Below, piece after piece: positions 5,635-11,775 of a stretch of 11,775 nucleotides of DNA (positions are counted from its first letter, which is position 1; every line of letters starts with the position of its first letter). Under the pieces are notes generated by a model. It was not told the DNA's origin. It did not search any database and worked only from the letters and a program-made list of their open reading frames with translations. The stretch is from Lachnospiraceae bacterium (GTDB lineage Bacteria; Bacillota; Clostridia; Lachnospirales; Lachnospiraceae): NCBI GenBank assembly GCA_900754855.1, contig CAAEEI010000109.1:1-11775 (forward strand), given 5' to 3'. A program made the translations under genes and the position numbers.

Positions 5635-7470
5635 ATGAAAATTTCAAGAGAAGATGTCCGCAACGTGGCGATCATCGCCCACGTTGATCACGGCAAAACA
5701 ACTCTGGTAGATGAACTTCTTAAACAAAGCGGAACTTTCCGCGAACATCAGGAAGTCGGCGAACGAATCATGGATTCCAATGATATTGAAAAGGAAAGAG
5801 GAATAACGATTCTTTCCAAAAATACAGCCGTTCATTATGACGGTGTGAAAATCAATATCATCGATACTCCCGGCCATGCTGACTTCGGCGGCGAGGTGGA
5901 ACGTGTGCTCAAAATGGTGGATGGCGTAATCCTCGTGGTAGACGCCTTCGAAGGACCGATGCCACAGACTAAATTCGTTTTGAAAAAAGCTCTGGAATTA
6001 AACCACCCGGTCATTGTATGTGTAAATAAAATCGATCGTCCGGAAGCAAGACCGGAAGAAGTCATGGATGAAGTTCTGGAATTATTCCTGGAACTGGATG
6101 CCGATGACGATCAGCTTGACAGTCCGTTTGTCTACGCTTCTGCAAAATCCGGAATCGCCATGCTGGAATTAAACGAACACGGCACCGACATGAAACCATT
6201 ATTTGAAACGATCATCAACCATATCCCTGCACCGACCGGCGATCCTGACGCAGATACACAGGTTCTGATCAGTACCATTGACTATAATGAATATGTGGGA
6301 AGAATCGGCATCGGTAAAGTGGAAAATGGTTCCATACGTGTTAATCAGGACGTCCTGATGCTCAATCATCATGATTCATCCGTAAATAAAAAAGTAAAAA
6401 TCAGCAAACTTTATGAATTTGACGGACTGGACAAGGTTCCTGTGGAAAGCGCCTCCGTCGGTTCCATCGTTGCCATTTCCGGTATTGCCGATATTCATAT
6501 CGGAGATACCATCTGCTCCCCGGAACACCCGCAGGCTCTTCCTTTCCAGAAGATTTCCGAACCAACGATTGCCATGCAGTTCCTGGTCAACGACAGTCCC
6601 CTTGCCGGACAGGAAGGCAAGTACGTGACTTCCCGTCACATTCGTGACCGTCTGTTCAGAGAATTGAACACCGACGTAAGTCTTCGGGTAGAAGAAATGG
6701 AAAACACAGACTCCTTTAAAGTATCCGGACGTGGGGAGCTTCATCTCTCTGTTCTGATTGAAAACATGCGTCGGGAAGGATATGAATTTGCCGTCAGCAA
6801 AGCGGAGGTTCTTTATCATACCGATGAAAACGGAAAGAAAACGGAACCGATGGAAATTGCCATCATTGATGTTCCGGAAGAGTTTTCCGGCTCTGTCATT
6901 GAAAAACTCAGCCAGCGTAAGGGAGAACTGCAGAATATGAGCATGTCCGGCAGCGGTTCTACCCGTCTGGAATTTTCCATTCCTTCCAGAGGACTGATCG
7001 GATACCGCGGTGAATTCATGACCGACACCAAGGGAACGGGCATCATCAATACCTTATTTGACGGCTATGGCCCATACAAAGGAGATATTCAGTACCGTAA
7101 ACAGGGTTCTCTGATTGCCTATGAATCCGGAGAAACCATCACCTACGGTCTCTTTAACGCACAGGAACGGGGAACCTTATTCGTTGGTCCCGGCGAAAAA
7201 GTATATTCCGGTATGATCATCGGACAAAACGGAAAAACCGACGACATCGAAGTCAATGTTTGTAAAACAAAAAAACTGACCAACACCAGAGCCTCCGGTT
7301 CTGACGACGCATTAAAACTTACTCCGCCCCGTATCCTCAGTCTGGAACAGGCGCTGGAGTTTATCGATACGGATGAACTGCTGGAAATCACACCAAAAAA
7401 CATCCGTCTCCGAAAAAAAATACTGGATCCAACAGCCAGATACCGTGCCAAACGAAACGGACAAAACTGA
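5635..7470 (+). CDS. typA: Ribosome-associated translational GTPase TypA/BipA
   Basis: TypA/BipA is an EF-G-like GTPase that binds the ribosome and supports 50S assembly and growth under stress or cold. The 611-residue product has every GTPase motif: G1 AHVDHGKTT at 15-23, G2 ERGITI at 54-59, G3 DTPGH at 77-81, G4 NKID at 131-134 and G5 SAKSG at 169-173. An EF-Tu-like domain II follows (about 200-290), then domain III with SGRGELHLSVLIENMRREG. The rest is a domain V-like part and the TypA-specific C-terminal domain with SRGLIGYRGEFMTDTKGTG and the conserved terminal segment around TPKNIRLRKK. Length and domain order are typical. I chose the start at 5635 (AGAAAGAAGG 6 nt upstream); the open frame extends to 5563 but that adds 24 unrelated residues. 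It is monocistronic, with its own promoter and terminator. Confidence 0.98.
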   Translation: MKISREDVRNVAIIAHVDHGKTTLVDELLKQSGTFREHQEVGERIMDSNDIEKERGITILSKNTAVHYDGVKINIIDTPGHADFGGEVERVLKMVDGVILVVDAFEGPMPQTKFVLKKALELNHPVIVCVNKIDRPEARPEEVMDEVLELFLELDADDDQLDSPFVYASAKSGIAMLELNEHGTDMKPLFETIINHIPAPTGDPDADTQVLISTIDYNEYVGRIGIGKVENGSIRVNQDVLMLNHHDSSVNKKVKISKLYEFDGLDKVPVESASVGSIVAISGIADIHIGDTICSPEHPQALPFQKISEPTIAMQFLVNDSPLAGQEGKYVTSRHIRDRLFRELNTDVSLRVEEMENTDSFKVSGRGELHLSVLIENMRREGYEFAVSKAEVLYHTDENGKKTEPMEIAIIDVPEEFSGSVIEKLSQRKGELQNMSMSGSGSTRLEFSIPSRGLIGYRGEFMTDTKGTGIINTLFDGYGPYKGDIQYRKQGSLIAYESGETITYGLFNAQERGTLFVGPGEKVYSGMIIGQNGKTDDIEVNVCKTKKLTNTRASGSDDALKLTPPRILSLEQALEFIDTDELLEITPKNIRLRKKILDPTARYRAKRNGQN

Positions 7471-7526
7471 TCTTTTGCCGGACGACCCGTTATTTCTTCC
7501 TGAAAGACCCGGCGAAAAATCATCGG

Positions 7527-7570
7527 AAAGCTGCTGCATAGACAAAAGTCGTGCGGCAGCTTTTCTTTTC
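7527..7570 (+). terminator. Rho-independent terminator of typA, possibly shared with yigZ
   Basis: AAAGCTGC (7527-7534) pairs with GCAGCTTT (7556-7563). An inner GAC-AAAA-GTC stem is also present, and TTTTCTTTTC follows on the plus strand. It stands about 56 bp after the typA stop and about 13 bp from the end of the convergent yigZ. On the minus strand a T-rich stretch (GATTTTTCG) follows a few bases later, so weak two-way activity is possible. Confidence 0.85.
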
Positions 7571-7582
7571 TCCCATGTTTTC

Positions 7583-8248
7583 CTACTCTTCCTCTTCCAG
7601 AGGATAAATCTGTACCTGTCCTTCTGCAAGACCAAAATATACCTCTTCTTCTTCTGCCGCCTGCACTCTTCCCCCCGTGGCCTCAGTCAGCGCCTTCAGC
7701 AGACGTCCTTTACTCTCTTCGGGAATCAGCGTATGTATCTTTACTTTATCTGTATACACTGTCTCTTCGATGATAATCTGATTCTGCGCCAGAATATATT
7801 GAATCTTCCCCAGATCTGTATAATCGGTCTCTAAGGCATATCGTCTGCCCGGAATTTTTTCAATCAGAACCGACCCGGCTATCCCTTCCTTGGCCGCATC
7901 GGTGTAAGCTCTGACTAATCCTCCGGTTCCCAGCAAAGTTCCTCCGAAATAACGGGTGACCACGATGACAATATTACGAATACCGCTGCCCTGAATCACT
8001 TCCAGAATCGGTTTTCCTGCCGTTCCTCCCGGTTCTCCATCATCGCTGCATCTGGTCAGCGGATGGGTAACCCCCACAGAAAATGCCGAACAGTTATGCC
8101 GGGCATCCCAGTATTTTTTTTTCATCTCTTCTATAAACTGCTGAGCCTCCTCCACGGTTTTCACCGATTGGACATGGGCGATAAATCTCGATTTTTTCTC
8201 TGTAATTTCTCCGCTTCCTCCACGGAATACAGCCTGATGTCTCTCCAT
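7583..8248 (-). CDS. yigZ: YigZ/IMPACT family protein
   Basis: The 221-residue product has the UPF0029/IMPACT N-terminal domain. This shows KKSRFIAHV at 18-26, DARHNCSAFSVG at 48-59, SDDGEPGGTAGKPIL at 68-82 and VVTRYFGGTLLGTGGLVRAYTDA at 96-118. A C-terminal DUF1949-like ferredoxin-fold domain (about 140-215) follows. Family members are linked to binding of translation factors or nucleic acids and, in eukaryotes, regulation of Gcn2; the bacterial biochemical role is not settled. The start at 8248 has AGGAGG 8 nt upstream and removes a 20-residue extension (frame open to 8308) that lacks a ribosome site. The protein ends in a run of Glu. It converges on typA and shares the terminator region. 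Confidence 0.93.
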   Translation of the reverse strand: MERHQAVFRGGSGEITEKKSRFIAHVQSVKTVEEAQQFIEEMKKKYWDARHNCSAFSVGVTHPLTRCSDDGEPGGTAGKPILEVIQGSGIRNIVIVVTRYFGGTLLGTGGLVRAYTDAAKEGIAGSVLIEKIPGRRYALETDYTDLGKIQYILAQNQIIIEETVYTDKVKIHTLIPEESKGRLLKALTEATGGRVQAAEEEEVYFGLAEGQVQIYPLEEEE

Positions 8249-8324
8249 TAATCTCTCCTCCTGTTTTCCTCTTTTGACATTGCCAAAAACAATAGCAAAA
8301 GCAGACATTCTTGTTTCTTCCTAC

Positions 8325-8353
8325 ATCATATCATAGGAGAGACATTAAGAAAA
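8325..8353 (-). promoter_or_regulatory. Weak candidate promoter for yigZ
   Basis: Two overlapping -10-like TATGAT boxes lie on the minus strand (8325-8330 and 8330-8335). TTTTCT at 8348-8353, 17 bp upstream of the first, could serve as the -35. The position suits a leader of about 70 nt. Consensus is moderate, so this is tentative. Confidence 0.4.
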
Positions 8354-8384
8354 CTTCTTTTCCCCTCTGCACTTTTCCATGGAG

Positions 8385-8403
8385 ACCCTGCTTTATGCAG
8401 GGT
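8385..8403. repeat. Hairpin overlapping the stop codon of the DUF6514-like gene
   Basis: ACCCTGC and GCAGGGT form a perfect 7-bp stem with a 5-nt loop that contains the stop codon of the minus-strand gene. No T-run follows on either strand, so it is a poor intrinsic terminator. It could stabilise the 3' end or merely slow transcription. Confidence 0.45.
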
Positions 8404-8692
8404 GGACAGACGACTGCCAGTCGTCCACCAGCGCCAGTAAATGTACCGGCATCACCGTCTCTCTGACAAACACCGCAAATAAACGCTCTGCTTCTTCATA
8501 ATCTTCCGTAATCCCTTTCGCCTCACTGTCATCCACTATCCTGCTGTCTTCTCTTTTTCTCTGCCGTATACGAATTCCAAAAAAGTCTCCTTCACCTTCA
8601 TCTGACTCAAAACGGGACTGCAGTAACTCATAGGTCAGACAAAACTTTCCAAAGAGTGTATCCACGTCCTTTTCCTCCGTTAATACGGTCAT
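8393..8692 (-). CDS. Small acidic hypothetical protein, DUF6514-like
   Basis: The 99-residue soluble product has no signal peptide, membrane segment or catalytic motif. It starts with an acidic N terminus, then the strand-like segments FCLTYELLQSRF (17-28) and FFGIRIRQRK (37-46). A variable stretch and a helix rich in Glu (about 62-78) follow, then the end pattern TVMPVHLLALVDDW (79-92). This order (Y-E-L, then YGI-type strand, then helix, then P-x-x-L-x-D-x-x-DD) resembles DUF6514, small proteins of unknown function in Clostridia; that assignment is from memory of the pattern. The gene is supported by AGGAGGG before ATG at 8692 and by a promoter with TATAAT at 8763-8768. It lies 144 bp upstream of yigZ, so a separate or shared transcript are both possible. 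Confidence 0.7.
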   Translation of the reverse strand: MTVLTEEKDVDTLFGKFCLTYELLQSRFESDEGEGDFFGIRIRQRKREDSRIVDDSEAKGITEDYEEAERLFAVFVRETVMPVHLLALVDDWQSSVHPA

Positions 8693-8762
8693 CTTTTTCC
8701 CTCCTCTCTCCTAATTTGTTCAAATCATTTACATCCAAACTGTTTAATTTGAATATGACATT

Positions 8763-8791
8763 ATTATACCTTTTCTGACAAATTATAGAAA
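8763..8791 (-). promoter_or_regulatory. Promoter of the DUF6514-like gene
   Basis: The minus strand has a perfect -10, TATAAT (8763-8768), with TTTCTA (8786-8791) as a weak -35 at 17 bp. Just downstream, around the predicted transcription start, a 7-bp inverted repeat (TTCAAAT at 8719-8725, ATTTGAA at 8747-8753) could form a leader hairpin or an operator, though such repeats arise easily in AT-rich DNA. Confidence 0.55.
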
Positions 8792-9089
8792 GATAATTAT
8801 TTGTAAGAAATAGGTAATTTTTACATTTAAAATTATATTATACTTTTATAAAAAACTATATTATTAATATTGTCGGCAACATTATCTCTGTACTATCCCC
8901 CTTATTTTTGATAAGCTAAAATATTAGCTATTATTCTATATTTTTCCATTTTTTGCGTTTTTTCATCGGAAAACACCTTGTTTTTTCCATAAAAAAAGCC
9001 ATCTTCCGCCCATTCTCCCGTTCATTTCGGAGGAATGACCTTCCAATGACTTTTTTCTTTTTATTTTTTAGCCGATTGTTTTTCACCGA
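8792..9089. other. AT-rich intergenic stretch, no gene seen
   Basis: No open frame with a ribosome site is convincing here on either strand. The stretch holds homopolymeric T and A runs, a small perfect stem AGCTAA-AATA-TTAGCT, and GGAAAA...TTTTCC at 8968-8988. It separates the DUF6514-like gene from the DUF975 gene, so it contains the 3' end of the ldh-DUF975 transcript and DNA upstream of the next promoter. Confidence 0.5.
8991..9039 (-). terminator. Possible terminator after the DUF975 gene
   Basis: On the minus strand, an imperfect stem (CATTC-bulge-TCC with GGA-GAATG, or alternatively TTCCxCC with GGxGGAA) is followed by a run of seven T (8991-8997). The stem is weak, so the call rests mainly on position 50-100 bp past the DUF975 stop and on the T-run. 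Confidence 0.35.
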
Positions 9090-9827
9090 TTACACTGTTC
9101 TGGACACTTCGTCATAAAAAGCCGCTATGGCTGCATTGACATAGGGTTCCAGCCATAAAAAGCCAATACCCAGGGTAAACAAAGAAAGTATGCCCCAGCC
9201 CAGAAAACTAAGCTCCAGGCAAAATAATCTCCATTTATTTCCCCGCATCATTTCCATGGATACTTCCATTGCTTCACGGGCGGAGATTTCCGGATTTTCC
9301 GCCATAATCAACCCCGACATACTGTAAGAATAGGCTTTGATGATTCCCGGGACGATCAACAGAAGCGACCAGAGAAAAGTAAAAACTCCCATACGGATTC
9401 GGAGCCATACGGCTTTTCCTGCAATAAACCCATAAGAAAAAACCTGTCCTAACCGAGCTTCTTTTCCATCAATAAGGTTTAAATTATATTTTGCCAGTCC
9501 CAAACTGACAAATCCGCCGATAAAATACCGGACAAGACTAAGAAGCAGCAAAAGCAGAAAAGACGTCATCAACAGAGAAACTGCCACGATCCAGAATCCG
9601 GATGAAATGGTCATCATATTCCTGATCGTCGCATCAAAACCATCTACTCCCGTATTCACCGTATAACTGACTCTGTTTCCGGCGGCTGTGCTGAAAATAT
9701 CTCCGCTTCCATACATATTGATTTCCGCACCCAGAAAACCCGCCAGCAAAGTCGTTCCTACTGCCGGAAGCCATCTTCCCGCCAGACCATTTCTGGCTAT
9801 TTCTCTAAAATCAGACGCTCTTTTCAT
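9090..9827 (-). CDS. DUF975 family integral membrane protein
   Basis: The 245-residue product is a polytopic membrane protein. Hydrophobic segments lie at about 20-36, 77-112 (long enough for two passes), 139-170 and 199-228. The family signature is plain: AENPEISAREAMEVSMEMMRGNKWRLFCLELSF at about 176-208, then LGWGILSLFTLGIGFLWLEPY, then AAFY near the end. DUF975 proteins are common in Firmicutes; their function is unknown. The ATG at 9827 overlaps the stop codon of the dehydrogenase gene as ATGA, and there is no good ribosome site at normal spacing, so translation is probably coupled to that gene. Length is normal. No transport or enzymatic motif is visible. Confidence 0.92.
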   Translation of the reverse strand: MKRASDFREIARNGLAGRWLPAVGTTLLAGFLGAEINMYGSGDIFSTAAGNRVSYTVNTGVDGFDATIRNMMTISSGFWIVAVSLLMTSFLLLLLLSLVRYFIGGFVSLGLAKYNLNLIDGKEARLGQVFSYGFIAGKAVWLRIRMGVFTFLWSLLLIVPGIIKAYSYSMSGLIMAENPEISAREAMEVSMEMMRGNKWRLFCLELSFLGWGILSLFTLGIGFLWLEPYVNAAIAAFYDEVSRTV

Positions 9828-10777
9828 AGCTTTTTCAACACTCCTTTCAATTTCTCCGCCGCCTGCTTAAACTGCATAAATTCCTCTTCCGACCATCTTT
9901 CTTCCAGACGTTTCTCCACACCGTTTACCCCTATGATCGACGGCACACTAAGACAGACATCCCGGATTCCGTATTCTCCCTGAAACACCGTTGAGACCGG
10001 CGCAATGGTCAGTCTCTGGTTTAACACCGCCTCTGCCAGATGGCACACACAGGTGGCTATTCCATAATGGGTTCTTCCCTTATCCTTGATGATCTCCGCA
10101 CCCATACTCCGTACTTTTTCCGAAAGCCGGATTCTTTCTTTTTCCGTCCAGGGCAGCCCTACATTTTCACAATATTCCTGAACGGGGACGCCGGCGATAG
10201 AAGTCCTGCTCCAGACAGGAATCTGTGCGTCTCCATGCTCTCCCACGATGGTCGTCTTCACGACTTCCGTGTTTAAATTAGTATAATCCGCAATCAGACG
10301 GGTAAGCCGGGAAGTATCCAGAACACAGCCTGTTCCGAAAACCATTCCGTCAGGCAGTTCCATCCACCGGGCGCACTGGTATACCAGCACGTCTACCGGA
10401 TTGCTGACCACCATGATTACCCCTTTCGTATAATACGGCTTTAACTGTTCCACTACATTTTTCATAATCATGGAATTCCCGGCAATCAGATCCAGCCTGG
10501 TCTCCCCTGGCCTACGATTTCTGCCGGCCGTAATGATGATCAGATCGCAATCTTTACAATCCGCATAATCGCCTGGCCGCACGGTAGAAATCCCCATATC
10601 CGGAATCCCATGTTGAATATCCAGCGCCTCTCCTTCTGTTTTCTGTGTATCAATATCGATCAGCACAATTTCCCGGGCAAGTTTTCGAATCGTCAGTGCA
10701 TACGCAATGGAAGCGCCTACATAACCGACGCCAATAATCGCCACCTTTCTCTGTGCCAGATAAAAATTATTCACCAT
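9824..10777 (-). CDS. ldh: L-lactate dehydrogenase-family 2-hydroxyacid dehydrogenase (LDH/MDH fold)
   Basis: The 317-residue product has the NAD Rossmann motif GVGYVGAS at 16-23 and an Asp at 41 that selects NAD over NADP. It also has PGETRLDL at 90-97 (Arg94, equivalent to LDH Arg109), SNPVDV at 125-130, GTGCVLDTSR at 148-157 (Asp154 and Arg157, equivalent to 168 and 171) and VGEHGD at 178-183 with catalytic His181 (His195). This layout is that of L-LDH, which reduces pyruvate to lactate with NADH. However, the residue equivalent to LDH Gln102 is Arg88 (NRRPGETR), the residue typical of malate dehydrogenase, while Thr236 (LDH Thr246) is kept. The substrate is therefore uncertain. I chose the start at 10777 (AAGGAG 9 nt upstream); an upstream ATG at 10858 lies inside a hairpin and has no ribosome site. 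The gene is coupled to the DUF975 gene. Confidence 0.9.
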   Translation of the reverse strand: MVNNFYLAQRKVAIIGVGYVGASIAYALTIRKLAREIVLIDIDTQKTEGEALDIQHGIPDMGISTVRPGDYADCKDCDLIIITAGRNRRPGETRLDLIAGNSMIMKNVVEQLKPYYTKGVIMVVSNPVDVLVYQCARWMELPDGMVFGTGCVLDTSRLTRLIADYTNLNTEVVKTTIVGEHGDAQIPVWSRTSIAGVPVQEYCENVGLPWTEKERIRLSEKVRSMGAEIIKDKGRTHYGIATCVCHLAEAVLNQRLTIAPVSTVFQGEYGIRDVCLSVPSIIGVNGVEKRLEERWSEEEFMQFKQAAEKLKGVLKKL

Positions 10778-10781
10778 CTTT

Positions 10782-10823
10782 TTCTTCTCCTTATTTATCC
10801 CCTTCTCTTCTTTACTTATCCCC
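10782..10823 (-). repeat. Imperfect tandem repeat in the ldh leader
   Basis: Two adjacent 21-nt purine-rich units on the minus strand (10803-10823 and 10782-10802) match at 17 of 21 positions; both start GGGGATAA. The downstream copy supplies the ribosome site of ldh (AAGGAG). The upstream copy carries GAAGAGAAG, a weaker decoy. Confidence 0.6.
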
Positions 10824-10847
10824 GTAAAATACAGAAATATTTCCCAT

Positions 10848-10901
10848 AAAAACAGCATCCGCTCTATCTCTGTACCAGACAGAAATGTCGCTGATGCTGT
10901 T
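10848..10901 (-). terminator. Terminator-like hairpin in the ldh leader, possible attenuator or the upstream gene's terminator
   Basis: On the minus strand AACAGCATC (10893-10901) pairs perfectly with GATGCTGTT (10851-10859). The 33-nt loop between them has an inner TCTGT-CTGGT-ACAGA stem. A run of five T (10848-10852) follows. The hairpin starts within a few bases of the predicted ldh transcription start. It could end transcripts from the response regulator gene, or act as a leader element in the ldh transcript. A 10-bp palindrome, GAAATATTTC (10834-10843), lies just downstream. Confidence 0.65.
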
Positions 10902-10902
10902 C

Positions 10903-10931
10903 ATTATAGCATTATTCTTTTTAAATGAAAA
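10903..10931 (-). promoter_or_regulatory. Promoter of ldh-DUF975
   Basis: The minus strand has an extended -10, TGC-TATAAT (TATAAT at 10903-10908). The -35, TTTTCA at 10926-10931, matches the consensus at 4 of 6 positions with a 17-bp spacer. The expected start near 10896 is about 120 nt upstream of the ldh ATG. No Rex operator-like TTGTTAA motif is seen nearby. Confidence 0.7.
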
Positions 10932-11002
10932 TATAATCCTGCGAATTCTCTTTTCCTTTTCACCGGCGCTTTTTCCGATGCTTTTTCCATCCTGTGCAGA
11001 AA

Positions 11003-11707
11003 TTACAATTGTCCTGACCATAAACGCCAGTCTTCGCTGGTCTGCTTCGCATATCCCCTGCTGATCATAATTTCCGTCCCATCTTTTAACAGATAAGAAT
11101 TTTTCCGTTTTTCTCTCACCGCGGGAAAAAAGACAATATAACTGTGATGGCACCGGGAGAAAACCCGCGGAAGCTTTTCCATCAGATCGTCCAGTTTTTC
11201 CCGAATCTGAAAAAATCCCCATGTTGTGTGCACGATTGTCTGACGAAGCTCTCTTTCCAGATAATACATTTCCGATTCTTTTACCACAATCTCTCTTCCC
11301 CATGAGGCCGTGAAAAAATAATTGTCTCTGGATTTTCTCATCAGCTTTTCTACCCGCTGAAATATTTCCGGTATTCTGTTTTCCAGTTCTTCTTTTAAAA
11401 CAAAATACGTATGTTCCGTCTGATAAACATCCACTGCGTAATGCAGGTAATCCGTCAGAAAAATAATCTGACACTCCGGGTACGTATTATTCATCTGTTT
11501 TGCCAAAGCAATCCCGTTTTTTTCTCCCTGCAATAAAATACCCAGGAATAAAACATCCAATGCTTTTTCATGGTATCGGGCAAGCGCATCCCCATCCTCA
11601 AAAACCACAACTTCCGCCATATATCCTTTTTTATCCAAATAATTTCTGATAACCCCTGAAGAAAAAGAACACCACTGTCTGTCATTATCACATATTCCTA
11701 TCAGCAA
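11003..11707 (-). CDS. LytTR (AgrA/AlgR-type) response regulator with a degenerate receiver
   Basis: The 234-residue product has an N-terminal CheY-like receiver (about 1-122) and a C-terminal LytTR DNA-binding domain (about 132-230). The latter shows IVVKESEMYYLERELRQTIVH, the FSRCHHSYIV segment (183-192, matching the family F-x-R-x-H-x-S-x-I-V) and LKDGTEIMISRGYA (207-220). The receiver keeps Asp7, Thr85 and Lys105. However, its phosphoacceptor position is Gly56 (LFLGILLQG, where active members have FLD), and the second acidic residue of the pocket is Asn8. It may therefore act without phosphorylation. The start is TTG at 11705-11707, with AGAGGTG upstream and an in-frame stop two codons before it. 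Such regulators usually pair with a membrane histidine kinase and control peptide, bacteriocin or envelope genes; no partner is visible. The targets are unknown. Confidence 0.87.
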   Translation of the reverse strand: MLIGICDNDRQWCSFSSGVIRNYLDKKGYMAEVVVFEDGDALARYHEKALDVLFLGILLQGEKNGIALAKQMNNTYPECQIIFLTDYLHYAVDVYQTEHTYFVLKEELENRIPEIFQRVEKLMRKSRDNYFFTASWGREIVVKESEMYYLERELRQTIVHTTWGFFQIREKLDDLMEKLPRVFSRCHHSYIVFFPAVREKRKNSYLLKDGTEIMISRGYAKQTSEDWRLWSGQL

Positions 11708-11720
11708 ATGTCATTCACCT

Positions 11721-11775
11721 CTATTTATATTCCCAAACCACCGCTTCTCGCCGCCGGAAACCTGATCCCTTATGC
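11721..11775 (-). CDS. Possible 3' end of an upstream gene
   Basis: Minus-strand reading ending in TAG at 11721-11723 gives an open frame to the window edge (…RRREAVVWEYK-stop). Its stop abuts the AGAGG ribosome site of the regulator, a usual arrangement inside operons. A second frame, ending in TGA at 11711-11713, is also open. I cannot recognise either, and 17-20 codons is too little to decide. Confidence 0.25.
   Translation of the reverse strand, partial: HKGSGFRRREAVVWEYK

Noticed and set aside
5538..5980. 13-bp direct repeat ACTAAATTCGTTT in the typA leader and in the typA coding region
   Set aside because: About one such pair is expected by chance in a window of this size, and the second copy encodes ordinary conserved protein sequence.
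6376..6819. 147-codon open frame antisense to typA
   Set aside because: It is a shadow of the strongly coding typA frame, with no ribosome site or recognisable domain.
7373..7834. 153-codon plus-strand frame at the end of typA
   Set aside because: It spans the typA terminator and the antisense of yigZ; both neighbours have clear family motifs in their own frames.
8792..9089. Possible small RNA or promoter pair in the AT-rich gap
   Set aside because: Only weak stems and boxes that are frequent by chance in AT-rich DNA; no promoter-plus-terminator pair on one strand could be assembled.
10778..10858. Longer N terminus for the dehydrogenase starting at 10858
   Set aside because: The ATG lies inside the hairpin stem without a ribosome site, and the added residues come from the tandem repeat; 10777 has AAGGAG and fits the family.
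10812..11474. 220-codon open frame on the minus strand
   Set aside because: It lies in another frame inside the LytTR regulator, its protein is low-complexity in Lys, Arg and Gly with no domain pattern, and it lacks a ribosome site.

Overview
The window looks like ordinary chromosome from a low-to-moderate GC Gram-positive anaerobe of the Clostridia, most likely Lachnospiraceae. This is inferred from AT-rich intergenic DNA with canonical sigma-A promoters, strong GGAGG-type ribosome binding sites, and a clostridial gene set: an S8 protease with a long N-terminal region, DUF975, a DUF6514-like protein, a tandem-OB SSB and a HisS variant with an RG-x-G-YY signature. There is no tRNA or rRNA gene, CRISPR array, insertion sequence, phage gene or plasmid gene.

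Layout, left to right. Bases 1-640 (minus strand) hold the N-terminal 213 codons of a subtilisin-like S8 peptidase cut by the window edge. Bases 785-3042 hold cobO, dapA and dapB, transcribed leftward in that order and ending in a strong intrinsic terminator at 712-765. dapA and dapB carry out the first two committed steps of the diaminopimelate/lysine pathway. cobO encodes a corrinoid adenosyltransferase with no other cobalamin gene nearby. Upstream lies a histidyl-tRNA synthetase-like gene (3123-4367), then a single-stranded-DNA-binding protein with two OB folds (4528-5199) that has its own terminator. A 435-bp divergent intergenic region follows, with a clear sigma-A promoter for each direction. 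The rightward gene, typA/bipA (5635-7470), is the only complete plus-strand gene recognised. It ends at a terminator facing the convergent yigZ (7583-8248).

The right part is all minus strand: a small acidic DUF6514-like protein (8393-8692), about 400 bp of AT-rich intergenic DNA, a DUF975 membrane protein (9090-9827) overlapping by 4 bp an lactate/malate dehydrogenase-family gene (9824-10777), and a LytTR response regulator (11003-11707) that starts at TTG. The last 55 bases may hold the 3' end of another gene.

No new multi-gene defence, mobile or biosynthetic system is visible. The observations most worth a second look are: (i) a LytTR regulator whose receiver has Gly where the phosphoacceptor Asp should be; (ii) a lactate-dehydrogenase-like enzyme with Arg at the residue that separates lactate from malate dehydrogenases; (iii) a terminator-like hairpin that begins almost exactly at the predicted transcription start of that dehydrogenase; (iv) the tandem-OB SSB lacking an acidic tip; and (v) the unusual HisS. 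All calls come from reading the sequence; no database search was run.
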